Assembly (NCBI GenBank): GCA_004026145.2
Contig: CP034990.1
Span: forward strand, 9,721,066 to 9,785,065
Direction: 5' to 3'
Length of the DNA: 64,000 nt
Source of the DNA: Takifugu bimaculatus
Taxonomy: Eukaryota; Chordata; Actinopteri; Tetraodontiformes; Tetraodontidae
The stretch's first letter is position 1, and each line of letters opens with the position of its first letter. This document shows positions 1 through 13,910 of the stretch, piece after piece. The translations under genes and the position numbers were made by a program. The notes below the pieces were generated by a model. The model was not told where the DNA came from. It saw only the letters and a program-made list of their open reading frames with translations, and did no database searches.

Positions 1-2522
1 AGCAAGATAATAAATCACCCCAGTCGACACTCACCCCAGAGAGAGAGAGCAAGAGAGGAGGGAGGAGGGAGGGATAATCAGAAACTGGGAAGGGAAGTGG
101 AAAATGGAGAAACAGCATGAAAGATGAACAGATGTGAGCTAAGAGGGAGGAAAGGATTGATGAGGTATGAGTATAAACAGCAAAGGATCCTTATAGAGTG
201 CTGAAGTGATGGACCAATTCCTCTGAGACGCAGATTAACTGATCCATAAAATAAGACTGGAAGTTCCATTTAGATGTTCTGCATCCCTCCTCTGCTCTTT
301 TGTCTCCTTAACCCCACTCTGACCTTTGAGTGTTCACGGTACAGGGATGCATGTGTAAATACATGCATGCAGGAATGCCCCCTGGTGTCGTTAGGGTCAG
401 ATTCACTGGAGACGGCGCTTCCGCCTGTCAGACATAACTGCATGTCCTGCAGGATAAATCAGAGTGGGTCTCATTAAACTTGTGACCTGAAGGTGATCGG
501 TTCAGAGCCTGGCAGCATAAATCTGATTTGGCTGGAGCGCTCTGCAGCGATACCCATCTCATCACTTTACATAGAATTTCAGGTCTCGTGTCAGAAGACC
601 TGAGGCTGGTGATGACGTAACTGCACACAGTTCTGGAATGTGATTGATTTAAGGACAGTAGGGACTGTTCAGAGACAGAGGAAGGTTGAGACTGAGTGAA
701 TTTTAGACAATCTACTGAACTAAATCTGATATGGTCTCCGTCATTTCCTCTGTGACAGGTACACTTTGGAACATGTGCTATGTGCAAACAGATGAATGCA
801 TTTGATGAATTTTATTGATTTGCAGCAACAGATATGGCTGATGGTGCTGGCGATATCCTTATCGTTCTCCCCTCACTGCAACAGCCTAATATCCACATAG
901 AGGTCGTTAATGTCTCCTCCAGCATCATTTAATCTGATTTATATTGGAATGGAGAGACGGCAGCTCTGTCCTGTGGGAAGATCTGTGTTTAAAAGTGTAA
1001 CAGGCACCAAGAAAAAAGAAACAATGTCCAGGTAGGTTTCAGGCACCCATTTCAAGCAGAATGCAGCACAATATTTAGTCCTTTGCTGTGTTCATTTGAT
1101 GTAGAAAGACTAGCTTTGATTGTTGGAAATTCCCACATAAAGGTGAGCTTTTTAGCATTTCTCCCCCATGTAATAAATTAAGCTTGATTATTGTGGTGCA
1201 GATGAGTGAAACAGAGGCTCGTGAGTTCAGCCCTTGTAGCTGAAACTGCTGACCAGCAGTTCCATCATCGTTATTCCTTGTTTGCAGCTGGTATAACGAT
1301 GCTCTGTGGAGACTTCTCTCCCAGGTAGTTTTCTTTCCCCCATTTTCAGGATAAATGAGTAAACAGTACAAATCACTTCCTATATTGTATGTTTACAACT
1401 GCCTTAATAATGTATAGGCAGCAGGAAATGCACAGACATGCACACAAGGAGTGGTATATAAACTATAGAGGGGTCTTATTTACAATCGGTAATTTATCAA
1501 GGCAGCGGGCTTGGACCTCAGGAGTCCCCAGCCATAAATGTAGAGACACCACAGAGCTGATTTACACTTACCCGCACATATGCACAGGTGCAGAGTGCAG
1601 ATGTGTGCGTGCACTGACACATTCATAGACCTCTGAGCCGACGTACCTGCTCCTAGATTTATTCTCCGAGAGGCCATTGTTCCTTTATTGGAGCATCAGG
1701 TGATGATTTAGGTCCTCGGCTGTCTGGGTGCTGGCAGTTCATAAAGAACGATAATCAATAATCTATAATCCATCCTTTTCATGTTTGATTATGCTGCACA
1801 CACACCTAAAGAGGTACAAATGGCCATATGTACATACACAATACGGTGTTGACTTATCAGTCTGTCATAAGAAAACAATACAACAACACACATGCCAAAC
1901 ATAGATCATACACACACGCACGCACACACACACACACACACACGCACACACACACACACACACACATACATACATACATACATACATACTCCTTTTCCCA
2001 CATTTGCACTATAAAGTCCATTCATGTCCTCACTACCTTTGCACAGACAGCTCTATAGTTTTGCCCATGATGGTGCTCTATTATTAAGACACACTGCCCA
2101 GAGCACTACGCTAATTAGGTCATATGTGTTTCCACCACTGGTGTATATTTGGTGATTTGGTCAGCTCACCCCCAGGCTGGTTTCTTTTTTATTTTAAAAG
2201 ACTCTCACTGTAATATCAACTGCACCAGAAAAAACAAGGAACAGATTTGCCAAATAACAATCGGTAGAAGACTTCAGTTTCAGTTCAAAGGTCATTCTTC
2301 CATGCAGAATAATAAAGGACAAATGTCATCAAAAGACATATGTGAGTAGTTTATATTGTAACCGAGAGGGGTAAAAGCTGTAACAGAACAAGGGCTGAGG
2401 TAAACTGTATGTCTGTGATGTGAATGTCGGAACATCTGGAACCATCACAGACAGAATCATCATGGAGTGGATCATCATGCTCGGTTCTATGATTAACATT
2501 TTGGATCTCTGTCTTTCGTCAG
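1..2522 (+). other. kif26b intron (upstream coding exons off window)
   Basis: No exon-like segment with conserved coding was recognised. It holds a (CA)n-(CATA)n microsatellite at 1909-1989. Short open frames on both strands show no family features. Confidence 0.6.
1909..1989. repeat. (CA)n-(CATA)n microsatellite
   Basis: A compound CA run with scattered CG steps passing into CATA units. Confidence 0.95.
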
Positions 2523-2695
2523 ACCTCTGAGGCCCCCAGAGAAAGTTTGAACGAGGTGACCCTGAATCGCTACAACACACACTCGCCCTCACACACAAAC
2601 TCAGCGGCGCTCACCGGCTCTCCCTCTCATCCTCCTGCTGCGACCTCGGTGGCTCCCAGCTCCACCACCTCCGCTGCCGCCTCCTTCTTTGCCAG
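2523..2695 (+). CDS. kif26b: kif26b exon, pre-motor Ser/Thr/Ala-rich segment
   Basis: Acceptor tttcgtcag and donor AG|gtagga bound a phase-0 exon starting TSEAPRESLNEVTLNRYN and ending in a Ser/Ala/Pro run plus SFFA. The ESLNEVTLNRYN block is a recognisable KIF26 pre-motor motif. The exon leaves two bases (AG) that complete an Arg codon with the next exon. Coding exons before it are not in the window. Confidence 0.85.
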
Positions 2696-3471
2696 GTAGG
2701 ATGACAGAAGTGTCTCCACTGAACAAAAACTGTGCAATTGATTCAGCTGTTGAACATTTTAGATTTCTATTTCTATTTAGTTTGAATGTTCAGTGTTAAC
2801 AACATTTAAAAATGTGCATTGATAACCCATAAAGGAGGTGCTAAATAGAACAAGGTTTGTACATTAATATATTTTGTACTAGTATTTATTGAGAAACCAT
2901 CCATCCCTTCACCCCTGTCAATAGATGAATAAATGTGGGAGGCTCAAAATGAAATAGTAAATTATTCATAGATGACATAAGATTATGAGTGTCTGAAGCA
3001 CTGCTGGGATGTCACAGCTAATAAGCTGCTTTAAATCTTTCATAAATATTTTAGATGATGGGGAAGTGTTCCTCTGTACTTTCACACTACACTGTTTCCT
3101 TCGTTTTGTACAACCTCTCTTTCCTGGTGTGTATTCTGAAGGTCTAAAGACAACAACCACCACAATCAGTCTGTGCTTGATTTAATTCATTATGTGCAGA
3201 ACACACAAATGTTACGGACCAACAATGTTTTTGAGGTTTGATTGTCTGGCTGCTGAACTCTCAGGTGAAAGGGCAGTTATTCACACAAACACGCGCACAC
3301 ACACACAATGCTGGAAATGTAATGACACCTGTGTGTGTGCGTGTGTGATGACACCTGTGTGTGCCGTGGGTTAGTGTGTGTGAGACCAGTTTAGGCAGTC
3401 ATGCGATTCTGCGAAATCGCATGACTGCCTCGGTCTTTACCCTTACACATGGATTGCATACTGAAAATCCT

Positions 3472-3520
<49 letters not shown>

Positions 3521-6500
3521 ACACACACACACACACATACACACACTGACTGCACATAACAAAGTCCAACAAAATCTCCTGGCTGCCACATTTCTCCTCA
3601 CCTGATCCTTTTCTTTCTTCATCCTCCCATTCTCTCCTATTTTCCCCTAATTGCCTACATTCTTTATTTTCTTACAATCTTGTCCTTCTCCCCCCTCCCC
3701 CCTCGCCACATACACACACGCAGGCGCACGCACCTAACCTTTTTTTTAAAAAAAACCTCTGCTAATGTGCATGAATATAATATCTTTCATTAATCCCAGG
3801 TTGTCTGTGAACGTGTTACACACACAACCTGAGCGCATCATCTTCCTGCTGTAGCGGCTTTCTGGGATAGAGGATAGAGACACACTGCACGCCTGTAGGT
3901 GCATGTGTGTGGAGGTGTGTATCCAAGTGTGTGGATGCTCACTCATGGGGGAAGGGAATTTGTATCAGTGCCGGAATTCTTTACTGCACAGTCTGTGGAT
4001 TGGATCTTTGGGGATTTCAAATGTGTGTGTGTGTGTGTAGAATGAATAAATAGGTCCCATGTGAATCTGTGGATTGAGAAGCGTTGCTATTTTAGATAAA
4101 GCTCCACTGTGAAGCCAACTGATGCTGTCTGGTTCTCCTGGTTTCTTGTTGCTTCTCCTTGGTGGTTAATTTGCCTCCAATTAAGCAGCAATCAGAATTG
4201 TTAATCACTAATTTAAATTGATGTGATTGTTGTTACTGTTGTTGGCAGACAAATTATCACAACATGTTTGGATTTTTGGGGGGGAGAGGCTTAATTTCTG
4301 TCATATATAAGTCAAACTGAAAGAAACTGAAGTCTGCTGATGAGCAAATGGCTCATTAGCTCCCAAAGTCAATTTTAGTCTGTGTTGTTGCTGCCAAAAT
4401 CATACTGGTACATGCTGAGATTGGAAAACATGACGATATTTCCAAATGCCCAATATTAACTTCTTATGTTCAAAAACCCTTTCCCTTACCTTTGTGACTG
4501 AGCAACCAGTTGCATTATCAGTGTAGCCAGGAAAAAAAAACTCTAGCTGTTGCTCCAGACAGCAAATGTCAGATATATCCCACATCCACATAATGGAACT
4601 TGAAGAGGTGGCGCCTGTCTTCACACCATGACACAACAGCAGCCGATCACCTGTCACTGTCCATATGAAGGTGTGGATCAGTCGTCACTGACATGGGGGC
4701 AGCAGTCAGCAGAGTTGTGTGTTACAGTGTGGCTCAGTGGATTATTTCCACAATCCAAAGAAGCATAGATTTGGTCCATTCATGTGTATGCGTGTGTGTG
4801 TGCACGTGTGTGTGAATGGTGTGTAACCTGTGCTGACCAGATGACCTGTCCCTTTCCTGCCTGCCACCCAATGAATCCTGGGATAGGTTACAGCACTCTA
4901 CATCAGCCTGATTAGGAATAAGTAGAGATCAGCACACTGATGCTTCAGAATCGCAACTTCTAGACGTACTAAATGCAATGGTTCATTTTAACCTTAATGT
5001 TAATGACCAGCTGGAAGTGACAACAAGTTTCACACAAGCTTACAATATAGTGTTTACAGAACACATCTGTATGGAATGATGATATTAAACTGCACTGCTG
5101 CAGATTATAGGCCACAAAGCTCAAGCTGGGTTCATGCTCCTCTTATATAAGTCCAGTTGCTGACGGGTTAAGGAAGTATTCATGTTGGTTTTCTCTGCCT
5201 CTTGTTGTGACCAGTGCTCTGTGAATTAAGGAGCTAAAAACATCCACTGTTTTTACATCAACAAATAGTATAACACATTTCATTACTGGCCACATATAGG
5301 GTGTTGGAATTTAATAGCGACAGTCAAAAGCAATCGCATCGGTCTATGTCCCTGCCCGTACCTGCCTCCACTGACGGCGTTAAATACAGTGTAATTAGCT
5401 CCACGGTCTGCAGACAGGGTCATAAATCAGCTGTGTTTCCTTGTGTGTTTCTTGTGGGTCTTTGTGTCAGGACAGGTTGTTTTTAATTGTGTGGAAGGAA
5501 GAGGAAAACAAAGCAGCATCGTGTCCGTCACTCGGTTATCGGTGACCTGTGCTGGTCCTGAACAACAGAGACACATGAACTGACCCGTATGGAGGGGGAT
5601 CGATCCATAAAGCCTTGGCCAAAGAGACTGATGCACAAATGGGAAACAGCAATGGATGAAAAGACAAAAATAATGAGAGAAAAGGGAAGAAAAGAGGAGA
5701 CGGCAACGAGATTTTTATCACTTCAGGGGGATTTCAAAAAGAAGAAAGAAGTGAGGGATGAATGGAGGTGAGGGAGCAAATTAAAGGATGGGGTGACAGA
5801 GGAAGAGATGGTGGAAGGAGAAATGAAGTAGATGGATGGTAGACAAGTGCCCTTGAACTGGGGCTTAGGTTGGAATTGAGCCACTTGACCAAATCCCAGT
5901 CCACTTATCATTAAATAGAGCCAGTCAGTAGGTGTGTGTTTGTGTGTTTTCACAAGTGATGTGTGTGAAAGAGCAAACAGCTGATGGTGAGAGGACATAA
6001 GAGGCGGGTAATAGCACCTATACTAACATGTGCACGGAAGGCACCACGGATAATGAGAACGCAGGTTTTGAGGTTCTTCCGATAATGTTGGTAGATATGA
6101 GACATCTTTGTTCTATTTTTATTGCACATATATTACAGATCACTTTAGCTGCATTTTATGAAATTTGCTGCGATGAATTCTAGGTCTGCTCACAGTGATA
6201 AACCAATTAGTGGGCTGGGAGCTTCGCTTCCTACTGTCGACGGTACACCGAGAAACACAGGCGCACACAACTCTCCTGGGAGAGCTGGTCAGATGGTGAA
6301 ATGCTTCCTCGTTCTGTGGGTCACTGAGTCCATACAGCTCTTCTTCCTCTGCCTTCTCCTGCAATATTCACCCCTCTCTTTTTCTTCTCTCTCTCTCTTG
6401 CTCTCTCGCACCAGCTCTTGCTGACTCTCCTTCTTACTCTCATTTCTGTAACCTGCTGCAGTTAATTGAAAGCCAATGATGTGAGAATATGGCTCTTTGA

Positions 6501-8003
6501 AGAGCGTGGAGCGTGTCAGGGCTGAAGGTCCCCCGTTCTTTCTCTCTCTCTCTCGCTACCTCTCCATCTCTCTCAGTTTTAAGGGCCTTTATATCATTAA
6601 AGCATTAATACTGCAACTCAGACTGTCAGGATATCTACTTGTTTTTATTTTAATTGAAATGATTACATTTTCAGTGAAGGACTGTGTATCCTGCACCAGA
6701 AGCTTCAAATGAATGAATGAATTCAATTACTATTGACAATAAAATGTAGCGTAACGAGACAAATGAACTTTTATAAGATAATAACTGTCCTTTTGAGCTG
6801 GTTATAATGTAGCTGTTAGATGTAAGACGAATGTCACAACTAAAACATGATCTTCCCCTATTACTCAGGGGCATTCTAGGAGCTTTATACTCTAATGCAT
6901 CTTCTTATTGCTTCCTTTAATAAAAGCTAAAGCAGGATGTCAGTGTTATATTGAGAAAATGATGTGAAGTCTGGTGCTGAAGTTGAATGTGTGAGAACAG
7001 CAGAAAGAGAAATAGGTGGGAAAACACCTAAAAGGAGAAGCAGCGTGATGAGGAGAGGCGATCGACTCCACATGATGAAAGTTGGGAGTTTGCTTGCTGC
7101 TGGGCTCAGACACAGTCAAAAGGCCATGTTTCTGGAGGCCTGTGAGCATCTTCTACTAAATGTTAATGTATTATATCTGTGGACAGTAAAGGTCAGATCG
7201 GGGTGTAATTTTAGCTCATTCCTGTGTCTTGTTCCCGCCTTCAGAGCTGCACAGAAGTTGAATCTGTCGTCAAAGAAGAAGAAGCAGAAGGCTGCTTTGG
7301 CCGCGGTCCCGGTGACATCATCACCATCATGTGACCCCCCGCTGTTCTCCACCAACTTTAGCTCTGCTCTGATGAAGGCCCCGCCCCCAGCCCCGCCCTG
7401 CCTCCTCCGTGCAGCCAACAAAATCAAAGACACCCCTGGACTTGGAAAGGTAAAAACGATATTTGTTTCCTTGTTTTTAAATAATTATTCTTTCTTTTGG
7501 TTTGGTCTGTTCACCAGTGGGACCGGATACACCTGTAGAGTTAATTTGCTTTTCATTTGGATGAAAACACATTCCAGAACCTTTCAGTTTGTCACAGTTT
7601 CCAGGGAGCGCTGGTCCCTCCAATCTGCAATTCATCACATTTTTCAATGAGCTTCTGAGCATTATGGAGCCATGATGATTATACTGACCTTGGCCAGTTT
7701 AAACGCACTACGTGTGTGTGCACGTTTATGCGTAGGTGAGAGCGAGGGGGGAGGGGAGAGCGCGCTCCCTGCTGTACAGGAATGCAGCCTAATGGTTACC
7801 ATGGCAACACATCGTTGGCTGACTAAAGTCATCTGTCACTGTTGGTGAAACGTGTGTGTGCGCATGTGTGTGTTGTAGAAGCAGGGGTCCATGTGTCTTG
7901 AGTGTGTGCAATATTGATTGTCCATGTAATGAGTTTTTAGTGTCCCCTCCTCCACAGTTTGAGAGACTCAGTGACTGTGTGTGTGCGTGTATGTGTGTAT
8001 GGG

Positions 8004-8034
<31 letters not shown>

Positions 8035-11000
8035 ACTAAATGCAGTTGTCCATACAACTGAATTTTTGATTAGATACAATAATACTTGTGGAATGAATCC
8101 AGAAACATAAACGAACCGCACACCAACAGTTTCCTGTGGTGGGAGACAAATATGCAATAAAATGTTTGAATATTCTAAAATAGATTTAATTTTTTCCCGG
8201 ATACTGCAGTTCTTATCTTTGATAATATAATATAATATAATAATACATGCATAATCCTCCCTCCAGCCTTTTTTTCCCTCCATATTGATACAACAGATGT
8301 CTGCTTGGTTGCCATTGAGGCCGACAGCCAAAACGTCGTGATCATGCACCAAAACATCATACGTGACTAAATCAAACGCACGTTTACATTCAAACATCTG
8401 TTGGACTCCAACACAACTGCGCCTGTTCTCACTCACGTTAATAAAAATAACTCTTTGCTTTCCTTTTACTGCCACACAGGTATTTTACTATTTGGAACAT
8501 AACAAATTTCAATTCTGTAAAATCAGCTGAAAGACGCAAAGACTTACTGGTAATCAAACACACACCGACACCCACACACACACACTCAAACATGGAGAGA
8601 AAATGGCCGTGATGACATTTCACTGGTAAAAATGTCACCTGTGGTGGGGGTCGGTCCCCTGCTGGAATGGCATTTGCACACAATCACTCTAGCGCAGGCA
8701 TGCATGCGTGCACACGGGCTTACGTCTTCACAAATACAGGCTTATAACGTGCAATGAAAGATGTCAAGAAGAGAGTGAAACCCCTGGTGGAAACGTGTAC
8801 GATACATTACATCCGCACGCAGGCCTGTCTGCCGGCGTGATGGGGTTAGTGTTCCTCTTGATGTTAATATGGCAGAAAACAGATTGAGACATCACAGCTG
8901 AAGCCAGGGGAAATCAACCTGCACAGGTCATTATGCGTGTGTGCATGTGTGTGTGTGTGTGTGAGAGAGAAAGAGAGATAGAGACTCCAGCCTTCTTCCA
9001 TCAAGGGATGTCACATTAAAGATTTCGGCCCAAGCATTTGTGTCCAAACATGGCCTCTGTTGTTTCAGAACACACACTCCTTCTCTACATGTGTTTGTTA
9101 AGCTGCAGCTCACTTTAATTACATCAGCCAGCTGGGAACCTTTTCATCCAGACCACATCTGCAGGGATATTGGTGTGTATCTACTCAGCACATTAAGCTG
9201 CTGTTGTTGTTATTATCATCAAAACTGCATCGATACACACTTTTTACACGCTTAAATCCAGCAAATCTAAGTTTCTGCTCGTACAGATGTAGCATGCTAA
9301 CACCAAATATCTACTAATTTATCCATTTAAAAAGATGAATCACTCACAACCTGTCCACTGAGCTCTGGATAAACACTCTTACAGACCCACTGTTCTCAAC
9401 TCTAATTTGACAATGAAACCAGACGTGCACAGATCTAAACTTTGTTAAGAGCAAGTGAACATCGCGATTAGTTTAACGCAGAGACTCACACAGCTTCTGT
9501 GCATGAGCCTGTCACACAGGACTCAGACTCTCATTTCCTCTTTACGCTGTTTGCGCCTCTTCATCTACAGTCTTGCGTTACAACTGATCCACGTACAGGT
9601 CAGGATATCTGGAGTCAGATGATTATGACATTATTAATAAACACACGTGAAAGCAGGAATTGTGTAAATTAACCTTTGGTTCTGTTCTAGCATCCATCCC
9701 AGTCTGTCTCTACTTGACTCCACATCTGAATGAATGACAGTTGCTGATCTTTTCCACATTTTTCATCTTTGCACACACACTCACACACACACACAGATTG
9801 TCACTTGACCTTGGGGGAAAATTATAGCATGACAGTTAATCAATTTCTTATAGCAGATTCCTTCTCGGGCTGCAAGCTGTATGCTTCTTTGTTGAGAGTG
9901 AGTATGTGCACGTGTATGTTCCTGTCTGTAGGGGTGTTTGTGTGTCTCGTGTACTGAGGGCTCTGTTATGGGAAACCTGCAGCCACATTGTTGCACCTTG
10001 TAGCTGAAATATTAATGCTGATTGTCTGAATCATTGCACATGTGCACAGTTGAAAAACAGCTTCATTATTGTGCTAACTCTTATTAATGGTTTTAAATGA
10101 AAAGTCTATTTTGTGAGTACCCCAAATGTTACTGCATATCCTTGTAAACTTACTTTAAAAATTATGCTAATAAACGTCCCATAGTGAGGAAGATGTGAGG
10201 CTTCACTGGAAAGACTAAATGATTTAAAATTAAAATTGATCAGTAGCTTGAAGCTGGTATTCCCATATGGTGCTTGAATGCACCTCTCTCTAACTGTGCT
10301 TCCTTGACTGAGTTTTTCTGCAATCTTTGGGAACCAATTAGAGGCATGAGTTGAACTTTCATTGATTTGTCAGCCAATAGTGATGAAGCTGTGAGCGGCT
10401 ATTGAAAAATCTATCCTCCCCTCTTGTTTGTTGCTGTTTAGCAGAATTCCTTTACCTAGATAGACTCAAAGGTTTCATTCCTTTGTGTCTGAGTGTGGGT
10501 GATAAAGTGGAGGATCAGGAGGTTTGACCGCTTCAAAGGTTGCATCAGGTATTCCCAACTCAGCAAGGCTGGTAGCATCTATCACGGTACCACCTGTAAC
10601 TCAGGGTCCTCAACATACCACATAAACAACACAATAAAACCTACAGAAAACAAGCCAGTAGCCTTTTAAAAATCAACTTCACACTTGTGGTTTCCTGTTA
10701 GTACCAAGAAAGTTAAAGCTTTAAGATAGACTGATCAGAAAGCCAACATTAACTAAACATTAAAAGTAGAAACTAGATGTTTCAGTCCAGTGTCAGGGGC
10801 AGCTACTCTGTCTTTAAGTTCAGGTATTGTTTCAGTTGATTTATTTTTAGTCCATCTAATGATTAAATTTATAGTTAGGATAGAAAGATGCACTTATTCA
10901 AATGCTGAACCATCAGCTCACCTAACATGAAATCACTTTATAGCTTTGATAATACCTCAAACACTGACATAGGTCCAGTCACACTATTAACCATCAGCAG

Positions 11001-11136
11001 GAAATTATGTATGTAGGTGTGTTGGGGGGCACTCTGCCTTGTAAATGTGCACTGCTAAAATCCTTCCCCACAGGCTCTTACTCATATCATGGGCTCTTTT
11101 ATTAGGGTCAGGAAAGGGTGCAGCACTAAGAGATAC

Positions 11137-11178
<42 letters not shown>

Positions 11179-13878
11179 GCCACGCAACTCTTCGCCTAAC
11201 GTTAGGGTCAACACGGTAGGGTTCTCGGGTCACAAAGGTTACATATTTATTGCGTTGAGTCCTTATGTCTCACCATCATCTTTGGTTGCACTCTAAAAAA
11301 TACCAACATTTACTCCGATTGGAGGAAGTCGTTAACACACACTCACTCACAAGTTATTGAAGCAGCTCTCATAAATGGCCTCCGGTCATTTAATGATGCA
11401 AACAGTTGAAAGCCTGTTAATGCAGTGTGTGTATTTATGAGTGTGTGTGTGTGTGTGACCCAGTAAGAGCTCTCAAAATGTTATTTGTCACTGTATTTAA
11501 CATGGTGGTTTATTTCTTACCAGCAGGCTTTTATTTCTTATGAACGATGCTCTCCGTCCTGCCAGGGTTATGACACTGATTTCATTGTATGTAATTAATC
11601 AAACCTAATCAATCAAACCATAACCTAAAAGCAAAATATAATAAGTCTGACAAATGAGAAGAATAATTCACACCTTGGATATTGTACAATAAAACAATGG
11701 GCTCACCATCACATCTCCTTTAGTAGCACTCAGGTGGGTTAAAGACACTCAAAGTAAATATTGTTTTTCCTCTCCAAGTTCCTGTGAATGCTGCCTCTCT
11801 CTGCAGTGGGATTTGGAGCATTTTGTGAGATTCGTAATCCCGCGATGGTGTTTTCACTGGAAGGGCTTCTGTTTGACTCTTCAGATGCTGATTCATCTGT
11901 GCTAACAATCAAAAACAAACTTAATGTTTAAATTCCCCCTTCTCCTCCCCTCTCAAAAATACATAAACACAGCAGTTTCTTGATCTCTGAGCCCAAGTGA
12001 CAAAATCCACAGTAAACAGTTTAGCAGGAGACAGGGTGTGAGCTGCATTTGCAGATGTTCCAGTCTTGCCCTTCGTTTGGGTGGAGCCTCTGCACTTTGA
12101 GGCTAAAAGGCCAGACTGTACCAGTGACACCCTCCACAAATGAACCAGGACACAGTCACAGAGGCAGCTAATTGGTGGAGAATGTGAGGCTCAGACAGCT
12201 TCTTATATTCTTTATCCATGTGAAGTTTGTTTATAGGATCTCCAGCTTTTAGATCTGCTGAAGAGCATCCCATTCAGAACAATGTCAGACCTCACTATCT
12301 GCTTTAACAGTTTAGGTTCTGAATTCTGATGAGTTTCCTTTTTTTTTTTGTCTGGTGCTGTTCTGGAGTCAGATTCTACAGTTAAACAAACGCAATAATG
12401 AAAACTGAATGAAGATGTGAAAATTGAACTTCTTTGCACGAACTCTCCATTTTACACTCTCTAAGTGTGCAAATGTGCAATTAATTTTGATTATTTGAGT
12501 AACTGCCACCAAGTTCAAACATCTTGTATCACTTCAATAATCATGATGTAAGAACAGCAACTGAGAACAAATGTGCTCAGTCAACTGACAAAGATTAATC
12601 CAGGCAGACAAGTCAGAGGTAACAGAGGAAATAACAATAAAAACAAAGTGATTGAAAGTAAGTCAAACTTTAAATCACCTTCAGCTAACAGGCAAACATT
12701 CACCTGAGGGTGAAATGTTCTTGAAGGGGCTTAGATTCCATGACACAGCACTTTGCTGCTGCTGCTATCAAAGGAAACAATGGCAGCCATCAGGCGGTAA
12801 ATTGGAGCTGCCAAAAGGTTGTGACAGGAGTGGGTGGAAAGGATGAGTGAGAGGAAGCTTAAACAGTTTCCATGCACCTCAGGCTTTTGACACGGGAGAA
12901 CACGCTGAAGGTAGTCAGCTAGAGTGAGGAGAGAAAAAGGATGTAGGATACAGGGAGGATTAGAGAAACAGCCAAGGGGAGGAGAGGAGAGGAAGCCACA
13001 CCACCAAAGGAGCTACAGATGCTACTTTCACGATCATGTGACCCTTCAACAAGACACTTTGTGAGTCTTCTTTTATCTGTAAGAGTTCAGATGCCTCCTC
13101 AAAAAAAACCCGAGGAGTGGGAAATTGGCTTGAGTCTGGAAGGCTCTTAGAAAATCTCCATTGTCTTAATAACACAAAAAAAGGCTGAAATGACAAAGAC
13201 TAGTTTTCTTCCTGCCTATTGTGTTCTTATTTACCGTTTTATTCTTTGTTCAGGTGAAAGTGATGGTGCGTGTGTGTCCAGCGTCTCAGTCAGAAGCATC
13301 CGAATCCAGTTCTTTTCTTAAGATGGATCCCAGGAAGAAACAGATCACCATAATGGAGCCTTCAGCCAATCAGATGCCAAATTCTTCCTCCCAGAAGAAG
13401 GGCATAGCCAATCAGGTCCCTCCAAAGATGTTCACCTTTGATGCTGCCTTTCCTCCTGACGCTTCACAGGTAACTAAGTTTAAGTCTAAAAACTAAGTTT
13501 ATACGTATAATAAGAATATACTCAATCATAGCAATGCAGAAGGTTACGTAGGAATGACTTAAATAGATGTAAGTGATAACCTTTCGCTACTAAATCATAG
13601 TATCCAAGCTATTTTTCAATCAGCACATGCACATTATTGTAGCTTTTACAGACAACAGCAGGGAGCTTGTTTGGACCAAGAGTCTCTAGAAACTGAAAAA
13701 CTGAAATATGTGTGTTTGACCCTGCTGCTGCACGTCTCCCCATCCTCTGTTGCTAGGCGGAGGTGTGTGCAGGAACAGTTGCAGAGGTGATTCAGTCAGT
13801 AGTGAACGGAGCAGATGGCTGCATCTTCTGCTTTGGACACTCCAAGCTGGGTAACACAGACACACACACACGCACACG

Positions 13879-13910
<32 letters not shown>

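Larger units (their letters stand above)
2696..7244 (+). other. kif26b intron with hairpin, CA repeat and L2-like tail
   Basis: Contains a 16-bp perfect hairpin (3393-3430), a (CA)n tract (3476-3546) and a diverged LINE-tail-like fragment (about 4795-4935). Nothing coding was recognised. Confidence 0.6.
7450..13253 (+). other. kif26b 5.8-kb intron
   Basis: The intron between the pre-motor and first motor exons. It has TG tracts at 8004-8030 and 11139-11177 and otherwise AT-rich unique sequence. No conserved coding was seen on either strand. Confidence 0.6.

Noticed and set aside
6964..7650. A 228-residue + strand open frame
   Set aside because: Only 7245-7449 is coding (the kif26b exon). 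The rest is read-through into introns.
7789..8475. A 228-residue minus-strand open frame with HTHTHT runs
   Set aside because: Its core is the TG/CA repeat, with no conserved domain.
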